From: Polytrichum commune
Lineage: Eukaryota > Streptophyta > Polytrichopsida > Polytrichales > Polytrichaceae
Direction: 5' to 3'
Length of the DNA: 60,000 nucleotides
Assembly: GCA_950295325.1 (NCBI GenBank)
Contig: OX485807.1
Coordinates: forward strand, 15,653,001-15,713,000
The notes under the pieces were generated by a model. It was given only the letters and a program-made list of their open reading frames with translations. It was not told the origin of the DNA and ran no database searches. The position numbers and the translations under genes were made by a program. Numbering within the stretch: position 1 is the stretch's first letter; every line of letters begins with the position of its first letter. Below are positions 1-12,520 of this stretch, one piece after another.

Positions 1-140
1 CTGATAGCTTGTGGTTAGAGACAGATGTTGTCAATCCGGAAACTTAAAATGTCCTTTATTCCTTATACGTCCAGGCCGTAACGTTAGACAATAATGCTCG
101 CGTTTGGAAACTCAAGCCCGGAAAATATCGCGTCTTTGGC

Positions 141-1941
141 TTGTCAGAGTCCATGAACGCTACTACAGTCCTCCTCACTCCTCGCAGTTCCTCTACACTG
201 TGCACTGAAGCCCCCTTACTATCTCGTGTCAAGATCGAGCCAGGTCTCCGCGTTAGCATCGATTTGTCCGATTCTTCTGATGATGAGGGGAGGCCTTCCC
301 ATCCATCAATCCGGTCTAGTGCTAAGCGTCCATCTCCCTCCTCTTCTCAAGATTCACGTAGGACTACTCCTTTCCTTATACCTTCGCAAACTACAAAACT
401 GATAAACATTCTTCCCTCCCTTCGTTCCCTAGGTAGTATGCCTGGAAGCAAGTCAGTTCTTAAGAAACTGAATTATGATTCCATCTGTACTGAGAACGTA
501 GATTTCCTGCCACCGTCGTTCAATGGGGATGTAATCTTCATTCTTCCTCCCACCCTTCCATCTGCAGTCCATAAGAATGCTAAATCTATGGAAGGTATGG
601 ATAAACGTTACGATGGCCATATATGGACAAAGACTATGACTACTAACATCAGTAACACGTTGGGGTTGTCATTCCGGTCGTCTAACTGTGTAGGTCATCT
701 TCAATGCCACAATCCCAAATGTGGGTTTCTGCAACGGCCTGAACGCGCATATGGAGTGAACGAGGTCGAGTTCGAAGGTTCTTCCAAAGATGCCTTCCCT
801 GTTGCAGACGCTCCACCTCCAACTTCAACATTAGTCTGTAAGATCTGTAAAGAACCTCCTGTTTGTGTAGCCTCTTGTGATGCAAAAATCTTTTACGTTT
901 TTGGAGATGATACGCAAGAGCGTGCTTGCGTCCATGTAGGCAACCATAAGCATCCTGTCAAGGTAGGAGACTATAGGGGCATGCGGAAGATAATCGACGA
1001 TTTTATCGAACAACATGTTGAGCGCAACCCACAGGCTACCATTTCCAAAATAGTCTTGGAAACTAACAAGGATGTTTTAGGTAACGTCTTGCTCCGCGAA
1101 GAAGACGACCCTCCCACCTTATTTTCTCTAGAACAGCTAGAGCCTATCTTCCAATGCTACAAGGAGCTCAATTCCCCTAACTTAAAAAACCGTGTCTACA
1201 GTTTTAAGTATTTGCGCAGATATGGCGTTCTTGATGGCATCACTAAGCTCAGAGGGCTGAGCAACTGGGCCTACGTGCAACGAAACATGTTTCCAGGCCA
1301 AGGTGACGACTCCGACAAGGTCTTCATATTCAAGATGTCCGAGGTGGGACCTGGCAGCGGTGTTGACCTTGTCCGCCGAATGCAACCTAGTGGCGATTTA
1401 GAGCACTCCTGGATGATGTTTGACCACGTCAAACAAGTTGCCAACTGGACCACCATGGCCTGCCATGTGTACTCACCATTGCTTGCTGTGATTTCCAATC
1501 TGAGGACAAAGATGCTCAACTCGTTTTCTGGAAGAACCTTAACCATGTCATGGGTAGGCATGGAATACACAAGCCCCAGTTCAAAGGTTTCATGGCTGAT
1601 AGTGCGCAAGCCAATTGGAACGCTGTGCGCATCATCTACGGATCCGGAGACCCAAAGATACCCATGGAAGGCTGCGAGCGAACGTGTTATTTCCATTGGG
1701 CGCAATCCCTAGAAAAACACACCAAACAATACATCGTGCACGAATTGCAAAATCAACACAAGAAATTATGTATGCAGTACAAAGATGCACGGTCTGTGGC
1801 AGAGGCTGAAACACGTTACTTGGCAATCAAAGCCTGGTGGACATCTTCGGGTGCGACCTCTGACGCTGGCCTCCACCATTTGAACCACTGGCTAGCGTTT
1901 TGGCATTTCCGATATAGGCAGTGGGGTGGATTCATGGAACT
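141..1941 (+). pseudogene. MULE-like transposase gene, broken by a short deletion
   Basis: This looks like the transposase of a Mutator-like DNA transposon, which would cut and paste the element in the nucleus. The first frame opens at 141. It carries a Ser/Pro-rich leader (residues 1-100) and then a Cys/His cluster (C189, C194, C233, C236, C246, C263, H265, H269, H271) resembling the GCM/WRKY-type zinc finger of MULE transposases. The frame is good to about 1472 and continues in another frame as TIACCDFQSEDKDAQ, FMADSAQANWNAVR and ERTC-FHWAQSLEKHTKQYI. The Asp residues in CDFQSED and MADSAQ are candidates for two of the catalytic acids. A short deletion at about 1472 explains the frame change. 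The second frame ends in a splice-donor-like CTG/GTAAGT at 1941, and I found no downstream exon. The family call is from motif recognition; a domesticated relative is possible but the frame break argues for a dead copy. Confidence 0.6.
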
Positions 1942-2338
1942 GGTAAGTATGCACTTTTGCATTCAAATTTTTTAATTCTTTAAGTTTGCACTCTTATCTC
2001 TGCATCTAATGTAGTATCTAAACAATATCAAATCTTTAGCTTTTAAATTTTATGTTTTCATCATTAACTTGTACTTGTCCTTCACTTGTGCTCTTCCGTG
2101 AACATGTGTCCTTGTAGTTCTCTTCAATGAAGTCATCTATTTCCTCCAAAACTCGGTCACATATAAATTTTTTCCATATGTCAAACCCATTTTGCACGGT
2201 TATGGGTACTTAATTCCACGGCCATAAGGATAAAAAATTCGAATATTTTGAGGAATATACCATTTATAATAATAATATTTTTATTTTTGGAAATTTTATT
2301 ACTAAAAATAAAATCTCTCCGCTCGAAATTCAGAAAAT

Positions 2339-2372
2339 CTACGCTCTACGCTCTATGCTCTACGCTCATGCC
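2339..2372. repeat. Short tandem repeat of a TACGCTC-like heptamer
   Basis: Four imperfect copies of TACGCTC/TATGCTC lie in a row just before the GC-richer island. No function is inferred. Confidence 0.6.
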
Positions 2373-3568
2373 CTAGCAACGCCCGGGGGAAAGCATAACC
2401 TCAACTAAGAGACGTTAGACATAAGAAGTAAAGGGATTGGTGTGTAAATGGTTCTTCAGGCATGTAGGAAGGGAGGCTATTCGGAGATTCAGAATCTGGC
2501 GGGGGACCAGCACTGCGGGAGATTGATCTGTAGTGTCACGACATTGAGAGGAGCTGTAGGTGGGCAGACATCGTTGAGACAACATCGTTGCACCCACTTC
2601 ACCACCCACAAGCTGCTCAGTGCAACACGCTGGGATGAGATGGAGGGGGGAGAGAAGACCGAGGAAGGGCGAAAGAACGGAGGAGAGGAGAGCGCCAGGA
2701 AGAGGCACTCAGATCGTGGCTATGCCGGAGGGAATATGATCCAATACATGGAACGGTGAGCAACCGTAGATCACTATGCTCGCTACAATCGACTCCGCGG
2801 TGTGCGGCATGCCACTTCCCGCTTTTGTCAGGTGAGGTAAGTTGTATTGATGAGTGCAAGATCGAAGGTGTCAAGAGTGGATGGCAAGAACCTGTTGGGT
2901 TCAACCTAATGACGGTGGAGAGTCACGGAGTTTCCTTCAAGGCGACCACGTCGGGGATTATCTCTGCTGATCTTTCTCGATTTATGGTGGGGGTTCAATC
3001 GCCATCACTGGGTAGTTGAGGTCTCAATGCTCATTCGTTCAGACGGTTCCAGTTGATCCCACTTCGCAAGCATGTGATTGGGCTGGGTGGCCTTAGCTAG
3101 TGCGGGTTCTGAGTCTGCCTTAGGCATAGGACACTGTATGATCAAGGGCTCATTGGGAGGTCATCTTGTGGCGGGGTCAGAGAGGAATCATGTTCTGGGC
3201 TTCGCCGGAAGTTGGTCGCTAGCAGGCGCAGGCGGTGGGCGACATTGAGGCAGGAAGGGAACGATGAATGCAGCAGGGCGTTGGTAGAAGGAGAAGGATG
3301 GAATCGGTTGGGATGGGTCAGTAGCAGGAGAGGAACTAAGGGTGGCAACCTCGTCGCCAAGGGGGGGGGGGGCACAACCTGTTCGGGCAAGGAGCCGTTA
3401 GAGGGCCGGCACAAATTAGGCTCCATTCAACTATCTCTCTAATGCTGAAGGGGTCCAAGTCCTTCAGAAGAAGAATTCCGCAGAGAGCGCCCCGGTTGGC
3501 CTAATTCCATCGCCAATGTCAAGACAGATGAAGGAATTGGTGCCCTCTGCTCAATGCTCCCAGTCACG

Positions 3569-3593
3569 GACATGCATGCTCAGCATGCATGTC
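3569..3593. repeat. 25-bp perfect palindrome
   Basis: Arms of 12 bp (GACATGCATGCT and its reverse complement) flank a single central C. The arm contains the RY-type core CATGCATG, which plant B3 transcription factors bind. With no gene nearby it may equally be chance or a transposon relic. Confidence 0.7.
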
Positions 3594-6581
3594 TTCACGA
3601 AGTCGGAAATTGAAGCCTCCTCCGAGGCAGCTAACTAGACCAGCAGAGGAGTGCGGAACTAAGCAATGCATGCTCGTTGTAAGGAGGGGATGGAGGCTTA
3701 AGGAATGGAAGCCAAATTCAGGCTAGTGGCTAGGGATTAGTGTGGGTTCTGTGCTAAGCTGAATTCTCAGCTTGCCAAAGATTGGTGTACTTAGATAGAG
3801 TGTGGGAGAAACTTAATTGGTTTCTTGTAGATGAATGTTGTATGGTGTTTAAGCGTTTATGAATGCTTGCATGGTTTTAATAAAAAGGGTGTTATACATA
3901 CCACTTCTCCCACTTCAATTGAATTGCATGTGTATTTGCATATGAGAATGTTAAGCTTAGAATGTGGCACGTGATCTCCCACCCGGACTAGGACGCAATT
4001 GAAGCGTGGGGGTGATTGTTGCTCACATATGGCTTCCGAAGTCCGAAACTTGACGGCAAAGACTGCAATGAAATACACACAACTGCCAAACAAATGTGCC
4101 ATGAAGCTCTTATACACAATGTGGTCTTTTAACTCCTAAAGGCCAAAGCAAATTCGTCCCAAATTCGTTCCAAAATAGTTCATTCCAATTCAGAACCTCA
4201 TCGAAGCATATTGGAACCTTTCATGGTGGAACTAACTGTATGGATGGAAGCTTTGTAGAATTGGGATTGTTTTCTCAAATTTTCACCCATTCACATGTGC
4301 AAAATCAGAATATTGTAATGTGGTCATGTACATTGATATTATTGGGCAACAATGATTGCCCTCACATAAATGCTGGCCTTGGCCTCTAAGGGTTAATTGT
4401 GTCCACCTGCAATTGTTTTCCTTGGCATGCTACAGTTACTTGAATTGGCAAGCTAAGCATCACTACCACGATGTTTCTAGTGCATGTCACGTGCCCAACA
4501 CATACTGACACCAACCAACATGTTGCAAACACTACAAGGTTCACAGGTTGTTGTCTCTAGTTCTTTGTTGTTGCAAGGTAGATTTTAGGTCTTCAAATCT
4601 AATACACTTATAGATTCAGATTCATAAGTTCTACCTAGTAGCATTAAAGAACCAATGGCAATGCCCCATGATCCTTATAGTGATACATCCCATGGCTCCA
4701 AATAGGGTATTCCATGATTTGTAATCGCATTGCTCCTCACTATTAGACATAAAAGTGATAAAGCAAATATGATATGTCATCTATATATATGTAGTGAAGA
4801 TAGATAGATCTCAAAGGGTCACTTGTTTTCATTAGCCCACTTTTTAACACACGATTCATATGAGCTTAGCAAATCTACATCAAAGAATTGGCATGTCGAA
4901 TCACTACATATCGCTATAAAAAACTATCGTCTAGTTACATTTCACCCATATCTTAAGGAGCTTCCACAACAAAACAACTTGACATTCAAGTCACACAAAA
5001 TTAAACTCTACCTTTCCTCAACGAAGCTTCTAATTTATCTCAATTGGAATAGTTTTGCTCCAAGTATTAAGAGTCTCCCAGAAAAACCCTTCTTAAACTA
5101 GTATTGTAGCAACTTTACCACTTCAACACTTATCAAATTATTATAAGAAAAAACCGATTTTTTTAGAATTATATTTTTAATATCTTAGACATCAACATGA
5201 TAAAAGTATTTTCCTTTAAATATGAAATCATAAAATCTAGATATAGAACGAGAAATTAGTATGTGCCTATAAATAGAAAAAGTAGTAAAAGACTATGGGT
5301 GTATGGCAAACCACCATCAATACATCAAACCTTCAAGGCATTAACTCCTAAGCTCCAGTAAACACCTATCAACAACAAAGCATCAAGAGAATGAGGCAAG
5401 AGCAAGAGACATCAATATAAGAGGAGACTATTACAGTAACTCACTTGCCACCAAATGGCTTGAGCACCATTTCCTTGCTAATTTTGGAGCTCACATAAAC
5501 AAATTATCCAATATCAAACTTTCAAAGTGACGGTTTTCTTCATTTATTTTTACTATTGAGGCTACAACACTTTACAATGATTCAATACATGTCTCAAGTG
5601 TAGGTGTTTATGAAGTGACTGCATTACCTCGGTTTTTTTAGCCCATCCTACAACTTGGAGAAAGGGAACCTCTCATTCATCCAACATAAAAACTTGAACT
5701 CTTATACGTTCGTTGTCAATTCATCTCAATTGACCTCGATCAAGTACACTAATTCAAGATATTTAGAATTAATTTCGGTATCAAACCAACTTCAAAAAGT
5801 AACATACTTCTGGACAACATACTATTTCAAGGGTTTTATGATAAATGAATAAGAGGTACACTTGTATATGATAATTCCCTCTCTCTCCCTATGACCTACT
5901 TGGTCACCCAGTTTCCAAAATCCATAATAAGAAAGAAATACAAGGTCAATATGGTCGAGATCCATGGCCACTTTCTTACCAAAAGGGTACGTGCCCATTG
6001 TGAGGCCAAAACCACCCCCCTTAAGCATCCTAGTCCGGGTGATGGTTTTGAGAATCACATGTATTGTTTGTGGATTGGAAATGTTCCCTTCACATCCCAA
6101 GGCACCCATGTCATTTTGAATCACTTTGTTTATTAATGGTAGCCTCTTGACTTGTAGCCGAATTGGCTTTCTCAAGGGTCCAACCGGCGGCCTTGGCAAC
6201 ACAAGCGCTCAAAGATATTCCCCTTTTGCCCTTGATTATCCTCTCCTTCCCTATTCCAAAACTAGAGTCTTCCACTTTCTCCATCGGCCTAACCTCCTTT
6301 GTTTCGCCACCGCGGAAGTCCTCCACCTTCTCCATTAGTAATCCAAGTGATTTATTTTGACCAATAGGTTCAAGTGTTGAAAAACACTTTTCTCAATGGT
6401 TCATCATTAAGACATTCAAAGAGTCACATACAACCCTACCTAGTCTAATAAATCCCAACCCTTGCCTAAGATCTATGATGGCCTACAATAGCCTAGTGTG
6501 ATTAGATTAATTTTTGGGCTAAGCAACTAAGTTGCTAGGCCTTGTTTAATTACTGGCACTCCCCCAAGGTCAGCTGGCACT

Positions 6582-6743
6582 TGTGCTGGCTTCGGCCCTG
6601 AACTTGTTACTGTGCTGGCTTCGGCCCTGAACTTGTTACTATACTGGCTTCGGCCCTGAACTGGGACTATGCTGGCTTCGGCCCTGAACTGGGACTGTGC
6701 TGGCTCGGCCATGAACTTGTTACTGTGCTGGCTTCGGCCCTGG
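6582..6743. repeat. 29-bp minisatellite, about six copies
   Basis: The unit begins TGTGCTGGCTTCGGCCCTGA and starts at 6582, 6611 and 6640 with an exact 29-bp period. Shorter or altered copies follow at about 6668, 6696 and 6724. It is GC-rich in an AT-rich setting. Confidence 0.85.
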
Positions 6744-6897
6744 GTCAGCTATTAGCTGCCCTCAATAAGCAACCCCAGTCTCTAATCAAGCGTCACCCTA
6801 ACTCCCTTCTCCTTGTACTTTGGCTAAATGTACTAACTTAACCCGCTAATGAACTAATCTAACACATAACTACCCTAAGAGCTACCTAATCCACACG

Positions 6898-7030
6898 CCT
6901 TGTCTCAAGCTCTAAGAGCTCCCCCCTTGAGAGAGATAATAAGAGAGAGGGCTCAACTAATTAACTTCCCTAAAACCAATAATCCACACACGTGGCTCAA
7001 GCTCTTAAGAGCTTGCTCCCTTGAGAGCGC
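6898..7030. repeat. Imperfect direct repeat containing an 18-bp palindrome
   Basis: Two copies of a CTCAAGCTCT-AAGAGCT-CCCTTGAGAG block lie about 90 bp apart. The second contains the perfect palindrome CAAGCTCTTAAGAGCTTG at 6998-7015. The flanks are GA-rich. Confidence 0.55.
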
Positions 7031-7512
7031 TTGATGGAGAGAGAGGAAAATGAAAGAGAAAACACCTTAAGTAGCAAAGAGGGAGAGAGGGAGAGAGAGG
7101 TGAGGATAGGGTGAGAGGATTAGCACCTCCAATCACAATCCCTTAACCTTCACCTTCAAAGTAGGGACTAATCCCCTTCCACCAAGCTTCCTTCTTCCTA
7201 AACTACCAAGGTGGATCCAAAAGTGGGCATTTAACCCGCGGAGCTCACCTTGCTTCACCTTACCCCCTACTCACAATATCAAGGCATACTCTTATTGAAT
7301 TCAACCTTGAAATAATCACACAATACATTCTAAAGCCTAAACTTAAATCCAAACCACACTTCACTCTTTTTATGTTTTGTGAATAATCATAACACAACAA
7401 AGTCAAACTAAAATTGGTTTCGAAGAGTTAATCACCACATGTGGGCACCATTTTGGGCTCACACCCATGCATTTCACTCTCTTTGGATTGGATGAAGAAA
7501 TTTGGATGGGTA

Positions 7513-7871
7513 GGAGCACCACGGGCCTTGGCTTGGTGGTTAGGCTCATGGCCCCCAATGAGGAGGTTGTGGGTTCTATTCCCCATGCCGGCGTGGTGCT
7601 CACCACCTTAGTCCACCCAACTATAGTGGGGGGTCCTTGGACCTTGTTGTATGGGTACCTCAAAGCCCTTTGGGGGGATACCATGTCCGGTATCTTCAAG
7701 GCACTAGTGGCTAGCTAGGAACTAGTATAGTGTGTCACTATAGTGTCCATCCTCGAAAGGGGAGAGTAGTATTGTCCCAGTGTCCCCTTGTCCAGTGGCC
7801 ATCGGGTTCATTGGCATTACGAACGGACACTTTATTCACGCCGGCCCCTTGTAGACCGGAGTTTCTCTTTC
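7513..7871 (+). mobile_element. Probable tRNA-derived SINE
   Basis: The element has an internal RNA polymerase III promoter layout: an A-box-like TGGCTTGGTGGTT at 7529-7541 and a B-box-like GGTTCTATTCC at 7572-7582, spaced as in tRNA genes. The B box differs from the GGTTCGANTCC consensus at one or two positions. A candidate 11-bp target-site duplication, TTGGATGGGTA, sits at 7502-7512 and 7872-7882 and would make the insert 359 bp. The body codes for nothing recognisable. The head does not fold as a complete functional tRNA, so I call a SINE and not a tRNA gene. Confidence 0.6.
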
Positions 7872-7984
7872 TTGGATGGGTATAAAGTTCTTGACCAAGA
7901 GATCGGTTCACCATTCCACCGTACCCGTCCAATAGGACCTATCCAAGCTCCCATGACTATCCAAAATAACCCAAAATCACCCTC

Positions 7985-8102
7985 CCCAACCAATTTTTTG
8001 GTTCAAAGCCATTTTTAGTGGTTGGGGTGAACCAACCCATACACTGGTTTCTTGGAGGCAAGGGTTTAGGCACCCAACAAGGAACGAGTGTATGGGTTGG
8101 TT
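7985..8102. repeat. Two consecutive inverted repeats (hairpins)
   Basis: CCCCAACCA at 7985-7993 pairs with TGGTTGGGG at 8019-8027. Immediately after, the 16-bp arm AACCAACCCATACACT at 8030-8045 pairs perfectly with 8087-8102. The arms share the ACCAACC core. This may be a fold-back remnant of a small transposon. Confidence 0.65.
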
Positions 8103-8548
8103 TGCCCAAATCATTTCTAGTTTGTACCCCTCAGACATTTGCACGGGTTTCAGGTGTGCTCAAAATCTGGGTCTAGGAGGCGTGCATACGGTGCAATCTT
8201 GGAACATAAATGAGTTTAGCATCCTCTATACTAGGGTCGCTTCACACTATGGTTGAGGGTCAAGATGCCATCGATTTCCACCAATCAGATTGCAAGAAAC
8301 CAAGAATTCAGCCTCTTGACCATTTTACATTAGAGGCCCAAGTCCAAAGGCCGTCACTTTCCAAAATGCCTACATGGCAATACTTTTTGACCAAGGCGAT
8401 GGACTCTCGAAGGAAGTTTGGGTCGGATAGGAATGGAAACCCAAACTATGATCGAGAGGCCGTCAATTTTTTCATAAAAAAAAATCAGAAACTGACAAGA
8501 TCTTGGCCGTTAGATTGAAAGGGCTACTTTGGACAAGGTATAAAGTGG

Positions 8549-8550
<2 letters not shown>

Positions 8551-8586
<36 letters not shown>
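8551..8586. repeat. (CT)18 microsatellite
   Basis: An uninterrupted run of 18 CT dinucleotides. It marks the left edge of the ~2.4-kb element copy A. Confidence 0.95.
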
Positions 8587-8590
<4 letters not shown>

Positions 8591-10970
8591 CTTGAAATTT
8601 TAGAACGACGAGCTCCACACAAAAGATGCTTGCGGGCTGCCCGTCAAAAAATAATACCAGTATAAAATTGTGAAGCGCAGACTGAACAGTATCCCTGACA
8701 GTCTCTCCTCAATTACGTGAAGTACCCCTTGTAGATAGCTGCTCCTATGAACTACGCTGTGAGTAGTCTCTGCTGAGCGTGATAGACAGACTATTGAGAG
8801 TCTTGTGAGCAAGTGAGGTTGCAACGTCTGCTGGCCACAGAGACCGTCTGAGCTCTCTTTGCTTCACATTGACACAGCGCAGATACATATTGAGTGTAGT
8901 GCTGGTCTTGTATTACCATTTTACACACTGTTCTTGATTCCCAAAAAACTGTCAGGATGAACAAGAATAGTTCACCGCAAGAGGATTTCAAGGTGTGGAT
9001 TCGGAAATTGTTTCAAAGCAATGACTACACTTATTATACATGGGATAATTTACCTATGACTTAAGAATACTTCCAATTCTTGATTGAATATTGCATATTA
9101 TTCAAGAATATGATATATATTTATTACTTATTTCCAAGAAAGGTGATATGGCCTTGTTGACATCGATAACAAGTAAGAGGTCCGTCGACACCTGTTGTAC
9201 GCTCTACTAACTTTTTTTGTGGGGAGCATGGGCACAGGTGAGGACCTCTTCTACAAGTGTTGCGCACCTTGCGAAGAAATTGTCCACTCATCACATAATT
9301 TCTCTTTGAAACTTAGAAGATTGATGATGAGTATTTTCTTACTTGACAAGTAATTTTTACATACTCTATAAAATGGGTGATACCTGTAAGTGTTGAATGG
9401 CGAAAAAACAGCCAGACAACATGAACATATGGTTATAACTCGTATACAGCAGGTAATTTACAGTGAGACTGCTCCTCTAGTGCGAGGATATGACTTTACT
9501 ATCAAGATTTTCTGCCTGATGCACATATGTTGACTGTCTACTGATTCTTTCAATAATTCGAAGGGATGAGTATGCTGGGAAAACAGATTGGAGAGTAATC
9601 GCATGAGCATTGTTCTAAGTTTACTCTATTGAACTAACCAAATGAGAGTAAGTTAGCAGAATGTCTCACTGAAGACGCAGTTCTTGATTATATTCAAGCC
9701 TTACTCATTTCTGCTGACTAGTCGAGAGTTAGCTGATTGATACTGTCCACTATATGAAAGAGGGTAGAAGAAGTTTTAACTCTACAATTCTTGAAGTGAA
9801 CACCTGAAGAATGTACAGGAGGAAAGCACTTCATAAATAAGGATAGTCTCAGAGGTTCTGTTCACAATAAGTGCCTCTGTGAAAAAGGTCTTACAAACTG
9901 CCTTATAATATGTATATGCTCATAGTCTTCTGATATAAAACTAGAGCATACCAGGTAGGATGTTATGTGAGGAACTTACAAGATCTGTATAACTTTAAAC
10001 AGATCTAGAAGGATGGCTTATAAAGAGACACTGTGAGTACTCTTAAGGTCCATTTAAGAACCTATCATTTAAATATGTTCTACCTTAAGCAAAAAGAGGA
10101 AAAAGCTGTCGAAGAAGCTTCGGTGTTATGAGCAGAAATATGTAGATGATCTGCGGTACGACTCTGGAACGCTGATCTCTCTTTCAAGGTCAAGCGAATC
10201 ACCAGCTACCGCATGAGTGATTCGTCATAAAAAACCATTTGAGATAAGAAGCTCTGGATAATGTATAAAAGTCCTATGAAGTCTTACGACCCTTGTTATT
10301 GCAAGGTCAAACTTCAGAAACTGAAAATAACAATATGACAAGAAGTGTTTCTATGAAGATTAGTTTGGGTATGCTTGTGCGAAATTAGTCAAGAGAATGT
10401 CCTTCGTTCTTGTATTAAATTCTGCAGCAAGGGATCAGTGGTGTTCCACGCGTAATCTTACTTAACCTCTTAAGGGAGTTTGGGTCAGTGAGTCAGTAAG
10501 TTGCTGATCAACTTATTCACTTCGTAATACAATAGGGGTCCTGTTATGGATACTCTCTGTAACCCTACAAGGAATTAACAAGCTCAGGGAAGAAAGCAAT
10601 ATTTAGATGCTTGTATATCCGGATCAGGAGTGGTTGAATGAACGTGAAAGGTTATCTGAATAACCCCGAACATACGTAGAAAAAGCTTGACGGTATCTAC
10701 GACAGTGGGTTCGAGTATGGTAGAGGAACTTATTGTATATGACTGATTCTGCAGATAGGAAGTGTTGAACACTCATCTAAATTGCCCCTACTTCTACTTG
10801 AATAAGGGATATAATTAGAAGAGATGATAAAAACTATACCATGAAATTATCAGGACCCTATTCCAACAGGGATGTATGTTGTCTATTACCTTACATAACA
10901 TGACTTTACACTAGGTTTGACATAACCTATTGTAACATGAATTTAATCAAGACATGATTAAGTCAGCTCT
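8587..10970 (+). mobile_element. Degenerate ~2.4-kb element, copy A (retrotransposon-like)
   Basis: This and 13307-15592 are diverged copies of one element; I matched them at four anchors in the same order and spacing. Anchor 1 is GGGCTGCCCG just after the CT tract, followed by TATA-like TATAAAA. Anchor 2 is a decayed reading frame starting MNKNSSPQEDFKVWIRKLF at 8957 and stopping after about 35 codons. Anchor 3 is 9155-9275 (CTTGTTGACATCGATAACAA, then GAGCATGGGCACAGGTGAGG). Anchor 4 is 10845-10970 (ACAGGGATGTATGTTGTC, then GTCAGCT). The frame resembles the start of a retroelement gag polyprotein, but no reverse transcriptase or integrase remains. I could not define LTR ends, so the element class is an inference. 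Confidence 0.5.
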
Positions 10971-12195
10971 CTCTTTGCTCTAGATTTTGCCATTAAGATG
11001 TACTTAAATGTAACAGTCTTGAAAAATTGATTTAGACCTTATACTAAGACTAGGACACTTAGTATAATCTACACCACAATTAAAACAATAAACTAAACCT
11101 AACCATGAGTTAACTTACCATGGTAAAGGAGAGTTACCATGCTCGACGTTTTAGGGTTTTTAGTGACCTAAAGCGGCCACTATATCTTACTAAACCAATA
11201 CTTAAACCCTAAGCCCCTCCATGTGAAAACTCTTTTACATGCTTGAACGAGCAGACTCTTGGCTTAGAAGGTGGATACAAGAATAGGGTGGAGGTGCATG
11301 GTGTTTGGTGTACTAAAGATTGTTACTATCCAAGAAGTTACACAATATGGCAAAAGAGCAGGTTTGTAACTCATTGTTTTGTAGTGAATATTGGTAGTTA
11401 CAAACATTCAATGGACTTTAAGGTGAGGTAAATGTGTGACATGGATTGCAACTGAGCTTAGCTGAAGACACCTGACACACGCCTTTCTAACACACAATTA
11501 TATGTTTGGGTTGGCACGGGTGTAGGTGAGGCTAGCTCTTGACATTTTTAACACCAACAATAGTACATTACTCATGTTTGGATATTCTTTCACTTTATGA
11601 TCTTATACTTGTGAAAATTACTATTTTACTCTGAACTAGTATCTTGATATGTACACAAACTATGGAAAGTAGTTGAGATATTGAGAATACATACAAATGA
11701 GGTATGTAAGTTTACACATTACATCCTTAACTTATTACTTGGTTGAAACAATAGTTGTTATGCACAATGTAGTGACATACTAGACTATTTTCTGAGCTTA
11801 GCTGTCATATGTAATGTGTTTTTGTGAACATGACACACATCATTACATTTTAGTAGTTTATGCTATCAAACTTTGATTTGAAAGCAAGGAAACTTGATAA
11901 CATATATAACCACTCTAATGAGAGTACATACTCCTTGTTGAAAGTTTAAACTAGTTTATATGATGTAGAACATATCACTGCATTCATGGCTATAATGACA
12001 GATACTATGTTTTGGTGAGTAATAGACTTGTGATGAGAGAAAATCCCACCCACCCACCCTTGATTTATTTTAATGAAGAATGGTATGTAAAAGGCCTTTG
12101 AAAAGAGGAAGATCAAGCTTTGAAAAAAGACAACTCTCTCTCTTAAAGCCAAATGTTCACTCTAAGCTCATCAACCTTCACTTTATACACCTTGC
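10971..12195. other. Gene-free, degenerate repeat sequence
   Basis: There is no gene. Blocks at 11508-11560 and 12040-12145 (CCCACCCACCC, then AAAAGAGGAAG and CAAGCTTTG) recur loosely at 12735-12790 and 13175-13265, so 11.5-13.3 kb is probably an old tandem duplication of repeat DNA. Confidence 0.4.
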
Positions 12196-12520
12196 AAACG
12201 ATTCTTTTTTTGTTATAATAATAATAATAAAAGACGGACGTTGAATCATGAAATACCTCTTATATACACATGGAAAGCAAATATAATTACCATGTGAATT
12301 GATTTTTCATGAGTATGGATGAATGGAACAAAGTAACCAGAGTTAAGGATGTGAAACACGTCTTTAACCCATGGTAAACTTAGGTTTTGATAGAACTTAC
12401 CACGGGTAAGATCTTCAATATAAACCCTCAAACCCTAAAAGAGGCTATTTTTTTTACCATTCAAACACAAGAGCTTGGTGCGGTAACTTAGTGCACTTAC
12501 TGGGATACTAGATACGTGTG
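12196..12520. repeat. Dispersed repeat, ~325 bp, near-identical copy at 23152
   Basis: From TTCTTTTTTTGTTATAATAA through GGGATACTAGATACGTGTG this matches 23152-23473 with only scattered differences and a few small gaps. Similarity this high between copies 11 kb apart, in otherwise diverged surroundings, points to a recent copy event. There is no coding capacity. Confidence 0.8.

Larger units (their letters stand above)
1976..6540. other. Gene-free stretch with a GC-richer island
   Basis: I see no supportable gene. 2400-3650 is clearly GC-richer than its surroundings and may be an old insertion, but its open frames (below 105 codons) match nothing I recognise. 3650-5800 is AT-rich and featureless. 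At 5822-6335 two overlapping minus-strand open frames of 126 and 74 codons look like a decayed coding piece of unknown family. Confidence 0.5.

Noticed and set aside
2415-3442. Several open frames in the GC-richer island
   Set aside because: Overlapping frames on both strands with low-complexity Pro/Leu/Gly content, as expected from GC-rich non-coding DNA.
6527-6712. Minus-strand frame over the 29-bp minisatellite
   Set aside because: Repetitive peptide produced by the tandem repeat; no start context or homology.
7529-7582. tRNA gene
   Set aside because: The boxes are imperfect and no acceptor stem closes; a SINE fits better.
8210-8518. 102-codon plus-strand frame
   Set aside because: Unrecognised, with no supporting signal; left unannotated.
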